This document shows positions 13,401-28,400 of a stretch of 64,000 nt of DNA, piece after piece. Position numbers and translations under genes: made by a program. Position 1 is the stretch's first letter; each line of letters begins with the position of its first letter. The DNA is taken from positions 3,303,001 through 3,367,000 of the forward strand of contig NC_091879.1 of assembly GCF_019399895.1 (NCBI RefSeq). The letters run 5' to 3'. The notes under the pieces were generated by a model, which was given only the letters and a program-made list of their open reading frames with translations, was not told the DNA's origin and did not search any database. The stretch is from Cardiocondyla obscurior. Taxonomy: Eukaryota; Arthropoda; Insecta; Hymenoptera; Formicidae.

Positions 13401-16400
13401 GGTGAACTATGGCGGAGTAGCTACGAAAAAATCTCCGTACAGGGTTAAGATAGCATCGCCCTTGAATCCCGCCATGGTCTCTGCTTTTGGTCCCGGTCTT
13501 GAGAAAGGCGTGAAATCAAATTGTCCAACGCACTTCAACGTCGATTGTCGCGAGGCGGGCCCCGGTAAACTGGATGTTAAACTGCTGAACCCCGAAGGTC
13601 GGGAGCTTCCAATTTCACTAACGGACAACGAGGATGGCACATACGTCGTGGATTACATGCCGCCTCAACCAGGAAATTACACGGTGAATCTCAACTATGG
13701 CGGTCTGAAAGTACCTCAATGTCCCATTAAAGTCAACGTTCAGCCTCACGTGGACGTATCGAAAGTTAAAGTGGATGGTTTGGAACCAAGTGAGTATAAT
13801 TGTCAGAAATTCTTTGAGTATTACCTAATATTCCAATTGCGGTACGCTATCGGTTGAAATTATTTGAAAAATATCGCAGATACACTCGATCTAGGATATT
13901 AAATTTGATTCACGTCTTGTTTTTTTTTTAAATTAAAAATATAATTAATTATTCTTGGGCGTAACATCACATATATAAGTAAAAGATTTTATTTCGTTTA
14001 AATAAGGAATAAATTTTTTAATAACGAATTAATAATTAATATTATACGTATAGTGCAAATTATTAATGAAAAGTAACGAAGATTATTGAGCCATTATTTA
14101 TTTATCATATCGCATTTGATTTGAGAAAAATAATTCTCTTGTAAAATAAATTTTAAAACGCGGTTACAGAATAATTAATAACTGTAATTAGTTTCATGAC
14201 AGAAGTAAAATCTTGCATTTATTATGGGATAGATAAGCCGGTGCATTGGTTTGAAAGTAAATCGCGCCGAAGTCACACTTTTTCCAGCAATCATTAAAAA
14301 GATAATTCTTGTCTTGCGGTATACGGTCTAGATACTTTTTGGAGACCTTTCGAAATGCTATCATGATGCGCGTGTCTTGCCTAGATCGAAATACGCGTTG
14401 CCAAGGTCTCCCCGCGGATAGATATTTTGCTGGAGCGCGATCCGGTGATTTATTTATAGCGGCGCTCGCGAAATTCCTCGCAGTTGACACGCACACAGTT
14501 TCGTCTAAAAATATTTCATTTTGGTACACGTTGCGTCTTCCATATTACTTGACCTGGAGCCCCGCGAAAGAAAGGCAGCAGTAGCAGCTCCGGCGCATCG
14601 AAAGCGTCGCGATAAAATAATGAAAATAAGCAAATGCGCCCAAAGAACTAATATACGTTGAATAAAAATAAATAATCACTTCTGCACGCTGGATAATATA
14701 TATATATCAATATATATAACCGAATGCACCTTTAGCTAAGAGGTACATTAGTGTTTCGCAACCGCGGGAGATCCTCCTATTTGGAATACGCTCTGCCTAA
14801 TTTACACGCACATTGTGGGCTTATGTATGCAAGTGGTTTTCTCTCACAATTCGATGTATCCAGTATTTGAAATCTAACTGTCGTAATAACTTTGCGTGAC
14901 GAACGTCCGGCCGTACCTGCTGGTGAGCTCAGCCTGAACGATTGCGATCCGTGCATTATGATTAATTACTTGAATCTCCTTAGAACACATGTTTGTACTC
15001 GGTTCGGTAATTATTAAGTCAATTAATTTTCGACGAGCACTGGCCTCGAATCCACCAGCAATGCGGTGCGACGTCCGTTCGCCGCTCACGGGCCGTCGTC
15101 CCGTCGCGCAAGCACAAGCGAAAGACGCACCGCGGCTCACCATGGGAATCCGCAAACGTCCTCGCAGCGGCCCCGGTGAACAGCCTGCAGCAGTTCCGCG
15201 TGATAACGCAGGAAGCGGGCAGGGCGGCGGACTTCCAGGTGGCGATCACTACTCCGTCCGGGAACCGCGTCAAGGCGCACGTGGTGCCCACCCACGAAGG
15301 CTACCTGGTCAACTTCACGCCCACCGAACTGGGTGAATACCTGCTGGGCATCAGCTTCGGCGGCGAGCCGATTTCGAATCAACCGTACCGGCTGACGTGC
15401 GTCCACGGTTCTGACCCGGGCAAGGTACGCGCTTCAGGGCCAGGACTTTCTTACGGCGTAGTGAACAAGCCGGCGGAGTTCGTCATTGACACGCGCGGGG
15501 CTGGCCAAGGTGGCCTTGGCGTTACCGTCGAGGGTCCTTGCGAGGCTGCGATAAACTGCAGGGACAACGGCGACGGCACCTGCTCCGTTGCTTATCTACC
15601 TACCGAGACGGGCGACTACGGCATCAACATCACCTTCAACGAGCAGCACGTGCCAGGCTCACCCTTCCAGGCCATAGTGGTGCCGGATGCGGACCTTACC
15701 AAGATCAAAGTCACTGGAAACGGCATCCAGCCACACGGTACCGTTAAGGAACGTCAGCACGGAAATCGTTTTGCAACTGGAACTTGAAAGAGTGTTATGA
15801 TTTGCTCGTCTCTGACTTGTGCAGTTTCTTAATGCGTCTCGGGATCTTCTACCGATGGGTCTGTTGGATCGCTTGTACTGTTCTTTGACCGTCGAGATTG
15901 CTTTTCGAAGAATATAAATGTAATTCTTGCATGTGGAACAATTTATTTTATTTTATTATTATTTTTTAAAATTTACTTGGCAAGTTATGCGAATGCTTTT
16001 AAAATCACGTTGTGATTACGTCAAGGGAAAAATACTTTTCTCGAGAAATGATTAGAGAATTCCGATTATTCCGAGGCGCGTTTGAGTAGCGATGCATGCG
16101 TGTTGTAATTGCACCTTTTTAATTGATTATTACATCATTCCCGCTTTAGACTTTCGTCTTTATTGTATACCTTAGTTGTAAGACACTTGAATGCTTAGAG
16201 ACTTCAGGACATGTTTGTAAAAAGTACGTACGAAACAAACGCTGAGTTCATTCTTTTTACAAGCATGGTCTTATTATTTTCAGTTTGATGTTTGAAATCC
16301 ATTGCCACAGATATTAGCTTTGTACGTTACTTGTGATTTTTTTATGTTATTTATTTACAGACTGCAATTATGTTTTATATATTTTTTTACGATATGCGTT

Positions 16401-19400
16401 TATTTATTGCCATTTTAACAAAGTTGTTAAATTAGTATTGTTATTTATATTGTATAAAACAAACATTTAATTAAATCATAAACGCTAGACACGTGATGTA
16501 GTATAAAACATCTATAAAAATCACATATTTAGTGCAAATGTATTTTAATAATAACAATAATATTGTTTAAAAAAAATCTCTTAACAGATTTTATAAAAAT
16601 ATATTACTACATTGTTTTCTAAAATTTTAACGTACAAGAAAATATGTAAATTTCAAATCTAAGTTTATAAATCTTTTAATATTTTTAGTATTACAAAACT
16701 AGATCTTAAATTAATGTTTCTTTATGTTTATGTAACATGTAATTAAAATGTATAATTAGAAAAAAATTATTTAAAAAGGCTCGATCAAATTTTCGCGAAT
16801 TAGGGAAATATATTATACAAATAATCCTCTCTTTATAATCAAGGTTTAATTTAAAACATAACATTTATTGTTCATGAAATTGAGTTCTTTTATTCGTATG
16901 TCTTTATTCACGTCGGTCATGTCGCATTTTGCAGGCTTATTTGTTAACAAGCAAACAACGTTCACAATCGACGCGCGAGATGTCGCTAAATCCAAGACCG
17001 ACGACGGCAAAGTGTCGTGCACCATAAACAATCCAAGCGGCGGAAAGACCGAGAAGCTCATCATCCCGCAGGGCGATGGCACTTATCGCGTTAGCTACAC
17101 ACCCTTCGAGGAAGGCTGTCACATCATCGACATCCTCTACGACAACGTGCCCATCCCCGGTTCGCCATTCTCCGTGAACGTGCAGCGCGGTTCAGATCCC
17201 AGCAAGTGCCGCGCGTATGGTCCTGGTCTGGAAAAGGGCGTCGTGAACAAAACCAACCGCTTCACGGTAGAAACCAGAGGTAAACGGTCTTTGATTGAAC
17301 TTTCCGCATCGTAATTTTATACCATAAAGTTCATAACTGAGGTTATAAAAAGGAGGGAAATATTTTTGAAATACAAAATGGCGGACAAGCAGAGGAGGGG
17401 AACGTAGCATTATTCATCTCTCTTTCAGAGGCCGGTAATGGCGGCTTGGGCCTGTCGATTACGGGCGACGGAGAAGTTAAAGCGGAGGCTAAGGACAATT
17501 ACGATGGCTCTTGCACCGTCGAGTACGTCCCAACGGAGCCCGGCGACTACGAGATCGGGATCAAGTTCGCCGAGCAGAATATACCCGGCTCGCCGTTCAA
17601 GATCGAAGTGGTATCGGATTCAGAGGCGAAGAACGTTATCGCTTACGGACCCGGCCTGCAGCCGGAAATGGTGCGCGAGGGTGTGCCCGCCAAGTTTACG
17701 GTGGACACCTCAAAATGCGCCAAAGCGGCGCAGCTGGATGTGAGAGTGTCGACGGACAAGGGACAAGCGCAGAAACCGCAGATCAAGAGCAAGGGCGACG
17801 GTCTGTACGAAGTAACGTATCAGCCACCACCTGCAGGAAGTAACGTGCACGTTGGCGTAACTTACGACGGCGAGGACATCAACAGCAGCCCGTTCAAGGT
17901 GAAAGTCCTGCCTACTGTCGAGCCGAACAAGGTAACCTTGTCGGGCTCGGGAGTGTCGCCCGTTTGCACCGCGTCCTTCCCGACCGACTTCGTCGTCGAC
18001 ACTTCCAAAGCTGGATACGGCGATCTCGAAGTGCAAGTTGTGGTGAGTAATGTGGCGTAAAACGCTTTGTAATTCTATATGTAATATGCATTTGATTCAT
18101 CAGGGCAATGAATACAATATTAATAATGCTTGGAATTTTTTTTAGGGACCAGACCAAGTGCCACGTAAGGTGGAAGTGCAGGATCTCGGAGACGGAAAGT
18201 ATAAAGCAACCTACTTGCCGGACGACTGCGGACGGTACAAGGTTAACGTGAAGTACGGCGGTAAGGAGGTACCAGGTAGTCCAGTGAACGTGCAGAGCGT
18301 ATCCACGGGCAAGGCGGATCAGTGCAAGATCAAAGAGGGCATTCAGCACACTTTGGCGCAGGGCGAAGAGTACTGTATCACCGTGGACACCGAAAATGCA
18401 GGCCGCGGTGCAGTGACCTGTCGCATCCGCTCCACTTCCGGAAGGTGAGTCTGCGTGATCCGCTTTAATTTTATTTTTCTCCATAATCATTGAAGCGTTG
18501 CAATAATTTGTGTTTTAAACTGAGAGATAACTAGCCGTGATTGAAAGATATTTAAACAAGAAGGAGGAAAGGAATACATATGTGCTTACTGTTTAATACA
18601 TGAAAAGGTTTTCCAAGTTTTTTGCAATTTTTAATAATATTCTTCACACGTTGTAACTTGAATATTTTGTGTTATAAATACATCTATACGTGAGGGCGAT
18701 TTGTATTTTTGCTGCATTCCTCATGTTTGCGTTTTTTTTGATTCGCAGACAAGAATTTCATCTTATTTTAGATACGTCGCGCCGCTGCGACTTATTTATT
18801 TTTATTTTCAAAATTGAAACTTTACGTTTGCTGCTTTGTGTAAAATATAATTTTGATACACACCGTATGAAAATGGTTTTAGTTTGGGAAATAAATTAAA
18901 TATAGCTCAAAAAATGTTTGAAAAACAGAGGCATAATTTACAGAGGATTATTGTTGTATTCCAATGATTCATAATAACGTGGAATTAGACCTAGAATGCA
19001 AAGTTAATGACTGGTCGGTCGTAAATCGTGTAACAAATCCGGTAGAAATCACGATCGTGGCACTTTGCCATTACAAACGTCGTGTACGCGGTAGCAATAA
19101 GCGATTCGTCGCGAATCTCCGGTATCTATGTCCATTACCATATCGTACCACCGAAATTAAATGTCGGTTTGGTTTAATCTGAATGCGAATTATAAATATA
19201 CTTTTAATAAAGCTCGGTGTCTACGGCGAACGATCGCCAAGAAGCTCGATTAATCGGAAACCACGAAAATTTATTTTATAATGTATGTAGTTCGCTTTTT
19301 AACAACGGATATTTAATTTTTTTTAATATTTAATTAACGAAATAAAATTCCGTATATCGCACTTACAGCGTGGATAATTGATAAAGTTTAAGATAGTTTT

Positions 19401-22400
19401 TATAATATTATGACAAAATTAAGTGATAAATTTTATAATTATGTGCAAAGATAATTCCATTTTATCTCTAATTTTATTTTTTACATTTCTTGTGGTTATT
19501 TCTTATTTGACACAATGCCGGATGCTACTACAGTGTCACGCAGCCGTGATATTATGTCCTTCGTGAATATTTCGGGATTCTTAAAGAGACACGCACTTCC
19601 TATCCAGCCTTCGCATATCGCGTGCATATACGCGTAACCGTGCGCGTACCCTCTAAGAGGTTGTCACAGCTCTAATCAAATCGACTATAAATGCATTCTG
19701 AATGCTGACAGCGATGTACACAGCTGTTCCCTCATAAATCATATGTGATATCTCGTGTTGTTCAAGTTGGCAGTGACTGTCTTTCTGTCGGAAAGACATT
19801 TCGGAACGGTTCAAATTCTTTATCTCAAGTGTACTGTACCAGGTGACGAGATGCCACGTTACCTTTAGTAATAAATAGTTTTTTTAATTGCACTTAAATG
19901 TCAAGTTTTAATAGTTAAAATTGCAATAATAATTTTTTTATATTTCTTTCACAAAAATTTTTTTACAAAAATGAAAAGAAAAGATTTTTAATATTTTTTA
20001 CTAAAGATAAAAAGAATCTAGAAAGTAGTTGAGAATGAAATCGTGATGAAATATTTGAAACGACTTATTTGTAGTTATAATGGCGTCATGAAAATATGTG
20101 CGAAAATTTTATGAATGAATCTCAGTTCTATATTTTAATCTTGGTTTGTGATTTCAGCGAAGTCGTTGACATTGATATAGAAGACAACGGTGATGGCACA
20201 GTTAATATTTACTACACTGTTGCTGATGCGGGAGACTACACCCTTAGCATTAAATTTGGCGGTCAACCGGTGCCTGATGGATTTTACACCTTTACGGTAA
20301 GTAAATAATATCAACATTTTTAATATTTGATAATCTATTTTACAAAAATCAATTTTGGTATCTGTGCAAAATAAAGCACACAAAATTTTCAAAGTTCTAT
20401 ACACAACGCTATATATGTTACAACAATTGTTAATATAATTTTTTAAATTGAACTAATTACTATTTTAAATTGTGTCTATCTAAAAAAACGTTTAATCTTC
20501 TCGTACATTTATATCGCAATATATTTTGACAAACGCGGTCGAGTTTGCAGAATCAAACGCGAAATAATTATATAGTGGTAGATTGTGAAACGCACGTGCT
20601 AATGAAATTACCTCATCTTAATGTCACTTGTTGACGCCAAAAGTCTTTTCTTGTTCTGTGAAAAACAACAGTAAGCAATATTAATATAAATTTAGAATCC
20701 TAGGTTTGAGACATTTAATTAAAAAATGTTTATCACAATATTTGTGAATAATTAATAATTTTTAAAATCATTGGTCAAATACTTCCTACCTTCGTTTGCA
20801 AGAATTTTCTTCCCATAAGCATCGGCTCGTTATGAAAAGTCGTGAGATAACGAGCGACGGGAATCTTTTCGTAATCATGTTCTCGATGCCGATCCGAGTA
20901 CCCGTTGCTCTCGTTGACGGCGAGCCCCGGGTGGGTGGGGCGCGAGGTGTATCTAACTATAGAGGCAACACGTAGTGCAGGATATTGTCGCGTAGTCTCC
21001 AGCGAAACAGTCCACTGCGAAGGCTCACCGGGACCGCATCCGTTGGCTCGTTATCTCACGAATCCTCACCCCGTCATCATATGGACCCCGTCGCCCTGTA
21101 ACACGAATTTAGCTCCAAGTAACATGCACACGCATACATCTTTATCTCTCGCTAAGTCTTCTGTGTCTGTACACGTTTCTCCACCTTATGTAGCACACCG
21201 GTTCTTGTGTGTGTCTGTCTGTTTGTGTGTGTGCGTATGTGTATGCACGCGCGCGTGTAGATTTGTGCGCACGCGTGTGTTTGTCGTCATCAAGTGGTCC
21301 AGAGTGCCTCCGTTCGCAAATGCTGGAATTTCATTAACTCGTTAAAAGCAAAAAACCAGGAACCACTTTTTATAGACTAATTTACATAGAGCGTTTGTCA
21401 AATTCTTCAATTCTGTGAACGTTCGAAGTTATTTTTCTTTTCTTTTAATACGGTATTTTATAGTTTGAAATAAAATTAATAATATGATGATGAGCACGTA
21501 CGTATATGTTTAGTGGAACATCTCTGTCTGTTTAAATTGGATCTTCTTCACTGGTCGTTAGTAGTAAAAGATTGATATGGTCAGACATCTCTTTTATTTT
21601 TTTATAAGAACTACAGGAATATTTATTTCTATAAATTTATATATTTTTTTATCTTTAATTTTGTCAAATTTGTCTTGTTATCAATCTGCTTTGTCTTGCA
21701 AACTGAAATCTATTTTGCGAAGAGAAACGCGATGTAGCGGTGATATAAATGCTCGCACATCTACGCGACTATTACTTAACGAACATTGATGCTTAACAAA
21801 AGATTTGTTAATTACGCTTTAATTATAATATTTTTAATAATATCCTCGTGTATCTCTCTTACTTGATATATTTATCTGTTTGTAAAAATTCAAAAGCAAA
21901 CTTCTGCTACTTCGCAATACGTAAATGATAGAAATTTACTGAGACAATCCGTGCGACATTATTCTACATTAAGAGAACATTGCATAGTTAAGTGACAGGT
22001 CGCGTCACGCGTTATAACTTTCGTGATTGCCGCGCATAAATAACGTCCAGAAATGCACGACGTGCATGGTGATCGATCTATTATCTAACGAGATGACGTT
22101 TGGGTGGTCCAGGACGCCTGTGTTCTCACGGCGTCAATCATGTTCTCCACGCTGAAGCCGCGATCCATTTTGAAATCCAATACGCGTCTCGATGCCGTCC
22201 ATCCTCCACCGAGAGCTCTAGACTATTTCGAGTGCGAGTCAAGCTTCCCCAAATTTATAAGCAGGAACGGAGTGGGTGGTCGAAGGGAGACGGGGGAGTA
22301 AATTAATACCGTGAGTTAAATTAAACCCCGTGCCGCGATTCACAACGGTGACTTTGTGCGACACATTCCACTTGGCGGTCGGCGCCGATGTTTTGCCATT

Positions 22401-25400
22401 ATTTCTCACGTCCGCCCGCAGAATCGATCTTAAACCGAATTTCGAAATAATTATTGCAAAAATATGTGCATTTTAAAATCACTTACGAACGCTTGGATAA
22501 GCGGCAACCTTTATATGAATATGCTTTGCAACGTCAAAGTTGATGACTTATTCAAACATTTTGTACAGTACAGATGTTCGGTAATTAATTAAAAAAGAGA
22601 ACAAAAAATATTTTACTATTTTTAGCATAAGTATGGCGATTTTTAAAATAATCCGCATCCAAGTATTCATGCGGGAGACATAAATAATTGTAAACGTTCC
22701 GTAGCATTTAGAATATCGTGAATCTTTTGCTTTAATGTCAGTTTAATATAGCTGAAATGGTCATAAACAAAAACGCGACATCATATTTGGGATTTATCCA
22801 AATTTACTGTTGTTTCGGATATACGCGATCGCGATTTAAGATCTCCCTACTTTACATAATATTTTTTAATTATTGTAGACTATTACCTTTCTTGACGATT
22901 CGATATATTTTGTTATTTAATATATTTAAATAATCGGCAGTTCAATCCCAAACTTAAATGATGCATTATGTTTTACTTGCTAATTATTAATCTTTTAAAA
23001 TTATTTAAAATTATATTTGTTAAAGATTTTTTTTTTTTATTGAATTATTTATTTCTTTATTTTTTTGGCAGAAATCTATTGATGCAACATTACATATAAA
23101 ATGATTAGTTATTAAAACATTTCCGACATTATCAGATATAATGTCGTTAGTGGGCCAAACCGTCACTTATAGATTAATTGTAACGCAGTAACATCCACGT
23201 TGTGCTTCGTATCTTTTATTCTTTTATAATGTGTACGAGTGGGGGCTGAGTATCTATTATGGTACATGAAAATCAGCATTGTGCCCGGAATTACTAGTTG
23301 GATACCACAGGGAGACGCGAGTTTTGTGTCGACCACCGACGTTGCTGGGCGTTTCTTCGTAAATCGGTGAAATCAAAGCAGCCTGTTAAATACTCGAATT
23401 TAATCAATCAACCTTTTGCAGAGGCGAAAAAGGGCCCGTGCACCTTCGAGAAACTTAGAGTATGGCGCCGATTTTATCGCAATTACGATCATTTGCAAAC
23501 TAAGTGAGTGATACGGCACATTATCGCTTAATTAACGAACGGCACGAATTTAATTGAAGCAATTAGCAGAATAATAATGGCGATTTGCAGGCTAAACAAA
23601 CAATTAGTTGCAAAAAATATATATAACTTTGTAAAAACTATTTTCTATACATATATTAAGTTACGTTAGTATTTAAACGTTGATTTATTTTGTAATTAAA
23701 ATTGTGATTTAAATATTGCTAATAATCGATCGTGACTTGCAGCCGAATCTAAGTAATTGCGAATTATTTTAACGTGATATCATTATAGATGCAAACGATT
23801 TCCGTGATGATTCGAATTTTGCAATAATTCTAACGTGGTTATATAATAAATTCTTTACACGCATCACACTTTGGCTTGCGACCAGCCTCGAAATACGTAG
23901 ATTCTATCGTAATGAGATGTAACGTACACCATCTTCCAATTTCGAAAATTCCTGCACTCCTCTTTCCTGTGAGGTTTCGCAAGAATTTTATTAGCACTTC
24001 GTAAAAAAGGAAGAAAATAAAAAAAAAAAAAAACAAAAAGTGCTTTTTCTAACGCCTGGCGTTGTTCCAGCACTGAAATATCTTATCGATCATGCAGTAT
24101 CGAGTATCCATTGTCGCCAAAGACGCGCCTCATAAATTCATTTTTATTAACATATTTTTCTCAGATTAAAGTCTGGATTTTCGTTAGAAAAAAAAAGAAA
24201 AAAATTACAAATCTCGAGAACTTATAATTATTTACATATATTTTATATTTATATATATAATTTTTTGTAGTTCAAAGTTTGAATCACGAATGAACGGAAT
24301 ATTCGTTTATGTTGTTACCCAATATCTTAATCTTCAATAACGTTTCAGGCATCTGAGGAGTATCGGGAGCATAGCACGCACAAGACTCAACGAGCTCGTA
24401 AAACACGGCAGAGGCAGAATCAACACGTTGTCGAGCAGCGCAGCACGATCCTACAGGAAAGCTCCACTGTTACCACAAAGCGCAGCAGCCAGCAGGAGTT
24501 ATCGAAAAAGAATTTCAACGTCATCCGATTGAACTCCATCCCACTACCTATCGCGAGCGGTGGCACAGTTACTTGTAAGTAGCATATGATTAGTAACACA
24601 CGTTTTGAGTGCATGTGCTTGATTAGTTAGGACACAGATTAATATGAAAATTGTTGCAATAATCATCAGCGATTTTTCTTACAAAGAAGAGAAATAAGTA
24701 AGAAATATTAATAACGTTTCTAAGCGGGTTAAATATTTATTAATTTCTCGAATATAGCTTTCCTAAAATGGGAAAACTTGCCCCAAAAATATTATAAATT
24801 TAAATATATCCCATACGACTGATTGCACATAGAGCGGCTAATTTGTTCCCGATGCTGATTGAACTGCATAAATAATATCAACATAATATTTTCACAGCAG
24901 CCAGTTTATTTAGTCTATTTTCTATTATTAGTTTAACTAGCAATAGTCGAACGTACGTCGGCTGGAACCCATTCGCTGCGCGGAAATAAATCTCGGATTT
25001 TACTGCGCAACGTGGTGCTGCGTTGCTTCGCTGAGATTTTACGATGCGAATTCTTCCGCCCCGCATGGAGACGGACTCGGTGCGTTTTACGCGCTCTTAA
25101 ATTAACAGATAGATAAAATTCTGCCCCCACCTCTTCTTTCGGTAACGATTAATGCGTATGCCATTCTTAATTGATGCCTACTCAACATTATGACGAAGAA
25201 CATTTCGTCATTAATCATCAATGCGCCGGATTTGACTACTCGTATCCGCGTGCGTTTGACTTGATGAATCGAATTGATTAACGATCGACAATGCAGTCCT
25301 GTGTACCTCAAAATTAATACGTAGCGTAATAGGTTAATTATTATTTATTATATACATTTTATCGGATAAATATAACAAGAGATTAATTTGAAACAAATAC

Positions 25401-28400
25401 GAATTAAGCCAGATTTTAATAAATTGTTAAATTCATAAATTAATTTGTAGCTTAGCTAACAATATTTAATTAAATAACTATTCTCTGATATTTTTCAGTA
25501 ATTAATTAAAAAGATAAATAAACCAAGCAGCGTAAGGAAAAATTCTTTTTTTTTGTCGGGCGGACATTGACAAATAAATGAGCGACGGCAAGTAATACGA
25601 TTCAATTATGCGTAATGTTTTGAGGTGCACCAGGGCGCATTCAGAAAGCGTGAAATGACAGACACGACGGATTCGTATTCACGCTTTATCTACCACCTTG
25701 CCAAAAATATGGCGAGCTGGACAGGCTCCACCGGCGTGGAAGGACGATATATATGTTGGGATAAGCGCGACGCACTGTCCGCGATATTAATATTGGGTGA
25801 TTAAGTGGCTCCGGATGCGCGCGTACCCCCGGGTTGGTCCGCGGCCGAGCTTCGAGATTCCGTGCAACCGAGGACGACGGCGGGATCCAGAAAAAGACTG
25901 ATATCCCTTCCACGTCCGTGGCCTGCTTCTTCATCCTCTCGGTCCAGGTCTCGGTTCGCCGATGCGCGGCATCAACTGGAGTTATTCTCCGGTCGACGAA
26001 CCCGTGCAATTCGATTCCGGACGGTGGTTTGCATCTTGCCAAGAGATGAAAATCTCGTTGCTGGAGATTCCCGCCGCAAGCTTATGCAAACATCGTCTTC
26101 CGCGTCTTCAACGAGCTATTACTTACGAGATATTATTTTTATTTTGCGACTTTAACGTCGCACGAGTTCAAGAATTGAATTTAGAGACATAAGTCATTCG
26201 GAAAGAGAAGAGAAAGGGTGAAAAAAAAATTATTTCAAGCCGGATCGATGATTTTCTGACAAATTGCCTTGATATCGGAAGGTATTTGTTGACTTTTGAC
26301 GCGCGCCGATACAGACGCGAGTAATGTTACGTAGTGGACGTCCAATGTATCACGCTTGTCCGCAATTAGTCAGTCCGGCCGACATCCGTTCCTCTTCATC
26401 ATAACGGCTGTGGCGCGTGTCAAATGTGCGATTCGTGCTAACCGGCTTGCCCGCTTGACGACTTCCTTCGCTAAATGAAACGGCGATCGCGGAAACGCGA
26501 CCAGGATATTACGTGTCAAAATTTACCGTCTCGTTTATCTTGGGGAAATCTGGGATTTTTTTTTTTCGTGTGATAACAATTTACATAATTGCTCGTACAG
26601 ATAAACATGAATATTTATCTTCTGCATATTTTAATTTCTAAAAAGAAAGATAATAGAAGAGACTTGAGGCTGCAATTTTATATATTTATTTTAAATCTGT
26701 TAAAAAAAAATACGGGAAGAAAAGTTAATGAAGAGTTAGAGGATTTTTTTTTTAATTCTCAAGGTGTGCTGGAAAATAGTTCATCAAAGTTCTGAAAAAT
26801 TTGGATTTAAGGAGAGAAGATTTTCAAGAGCAAGACGTTGCTCGTCGGATGATAGTAATAATAATTTGTCTAATTGATTCTAGTCACGAGAAGTATCACG
26901 TTCCAAAGGTGGCCTCGAGCCTGCTTCTTTAGCAATCAGAAATAATATGCCGAGCACTACGGTAACAACGTCAGCACGTGCGCGTCTAATGATGGTCGCG
27001 TCGTCGCGTTCCCGATTTACCCCGATCGCGCGGGGACCAGTCCAGCGGTGATCCCGTCACATAACCAGCTATGCAACCGATCTATCTGCAACTCGCGGGC
27101 CGCGATTACTACACACGCACGAGGCGCACGTGTGGAGTGAACGCACGAAGAAGACACCCTCACACATCGCTATACCTGCGTCATAAATTTTCGCGCACCA
27201 GGTGCAGGCGCCGCGACGTCGACCATCCACTTCCTCCCACCAGCTGTGAAATCCTCGGATTAGCGCGTGCGTAAACCCTCCATAGGTTTATCCCGATCGT
27301 GTATGCGTGCAAAGACATGTACCTGTCGGTGATTATTCCTGGGTATGTGTGACTTTCGTGTGGCGCGGCCGAAGAAAGATAGATCTCTTCGTGAAGGAAG
27401 ATGAAACGAAAAAGAGGGAGAACGAGAATAAGAGAGATGAGATTATGAAGGGAGAGGAACGAGGATGTCTGATAGACGAGGCAGACTGGCAATCGTGGCA
27501 TGCAAAACTAAACTGGCCTCTAGCAACTGGTGCTGGAAAAAAGATCACCCAGCCAGATCGACGGCCAGCTCATCGTCCTCGCTGCCGACCGACTTTGGTG
27601 CTTGTGCGACCGCCAGTCGTGTCGGAGATGCGCCCTCGTGAAGTCGACTGACAGGCGCCAACAGGCTGGAGACCTCGCGAACGAGATTACTGGAGAACGC
27701 CGGAGGACGTTGTTACCGTTCGGTCAGTTGGTCGGTGGGTTGGTCGGTGGATGGATTGGTCGATCGGTCTCCTTAATTCTCTCGATTGCTCCGCGAAATC
27801 TCTCAGGGGGGGGGCCTTTTTTTTAGCGTGGGCGTTTCGGAATCGAACAAGATTTGTCAACGTCAGTCTATTCGGGGTATCTTGTCCTCGGGGTGTTGCC
27901 TTTCACACGTGACGACGCGTTGATTTTTCTCACTCAGGTTGAATTATTTCAATTGATATTCGAGAGATTGTTTTGTCTTTCATACGTGATACTTTGAGCA
28001 AAATAAAGATAGGGTTTCGCTACGAGCCAAAATTAAAAAAATAAAATTATTTTTTATTTAAATTAGCTGTCTGAAAAATTTATACGTTTTTGTTCTGTTA
28101 ATAATTATAGATATAAAAAAAACAACGTTAATTTTTCTGACAACATAAATTCATACTTAGATTTTTTCTTTTGAAAGAAAAAAAAAATTCCTTGCGACCA
28201 TTAATCCTCGTGGAGATTTAGAATAGAATCAGTGCTACCGCGATCGACTCACGTTAGTTTGTAAAGTGCGTCAACGGCGACGGAAATATTTACGCGAATT
28301 TTAAAGTGTGCTTGTTGGAGATGATTTGGGCGGAGAACATAGAGGAGATTCCAGCCACGTGGCAGGAAGTATCGACCTTCTATAAAGCTTGGTTGAAGAG

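Noticed and set aside
14989..15336. A 115-codon open frame overlapping the start of filamin exon 10
   Set aside because: It is in a different frame from the conserved Ig-repeat frame and reflects GC-rich composition.
16868..16934. In-frame Met codons and a hydrophobic stretch directly upstream of filamin exon 11, suggesting an alternative start or signal peptide
   Set aside because: The stretch is the AT-rich intron end and pyrimidine tract before a good acceptor. The frame is open by chance and the phases show normal splicing from exon 10.
28306..28320. Start of the short filamin at the GTG codon at 28306
   Set aside because: GTG starts are not expected in animal nuclear genes; the first ATG in frame is at 28321.
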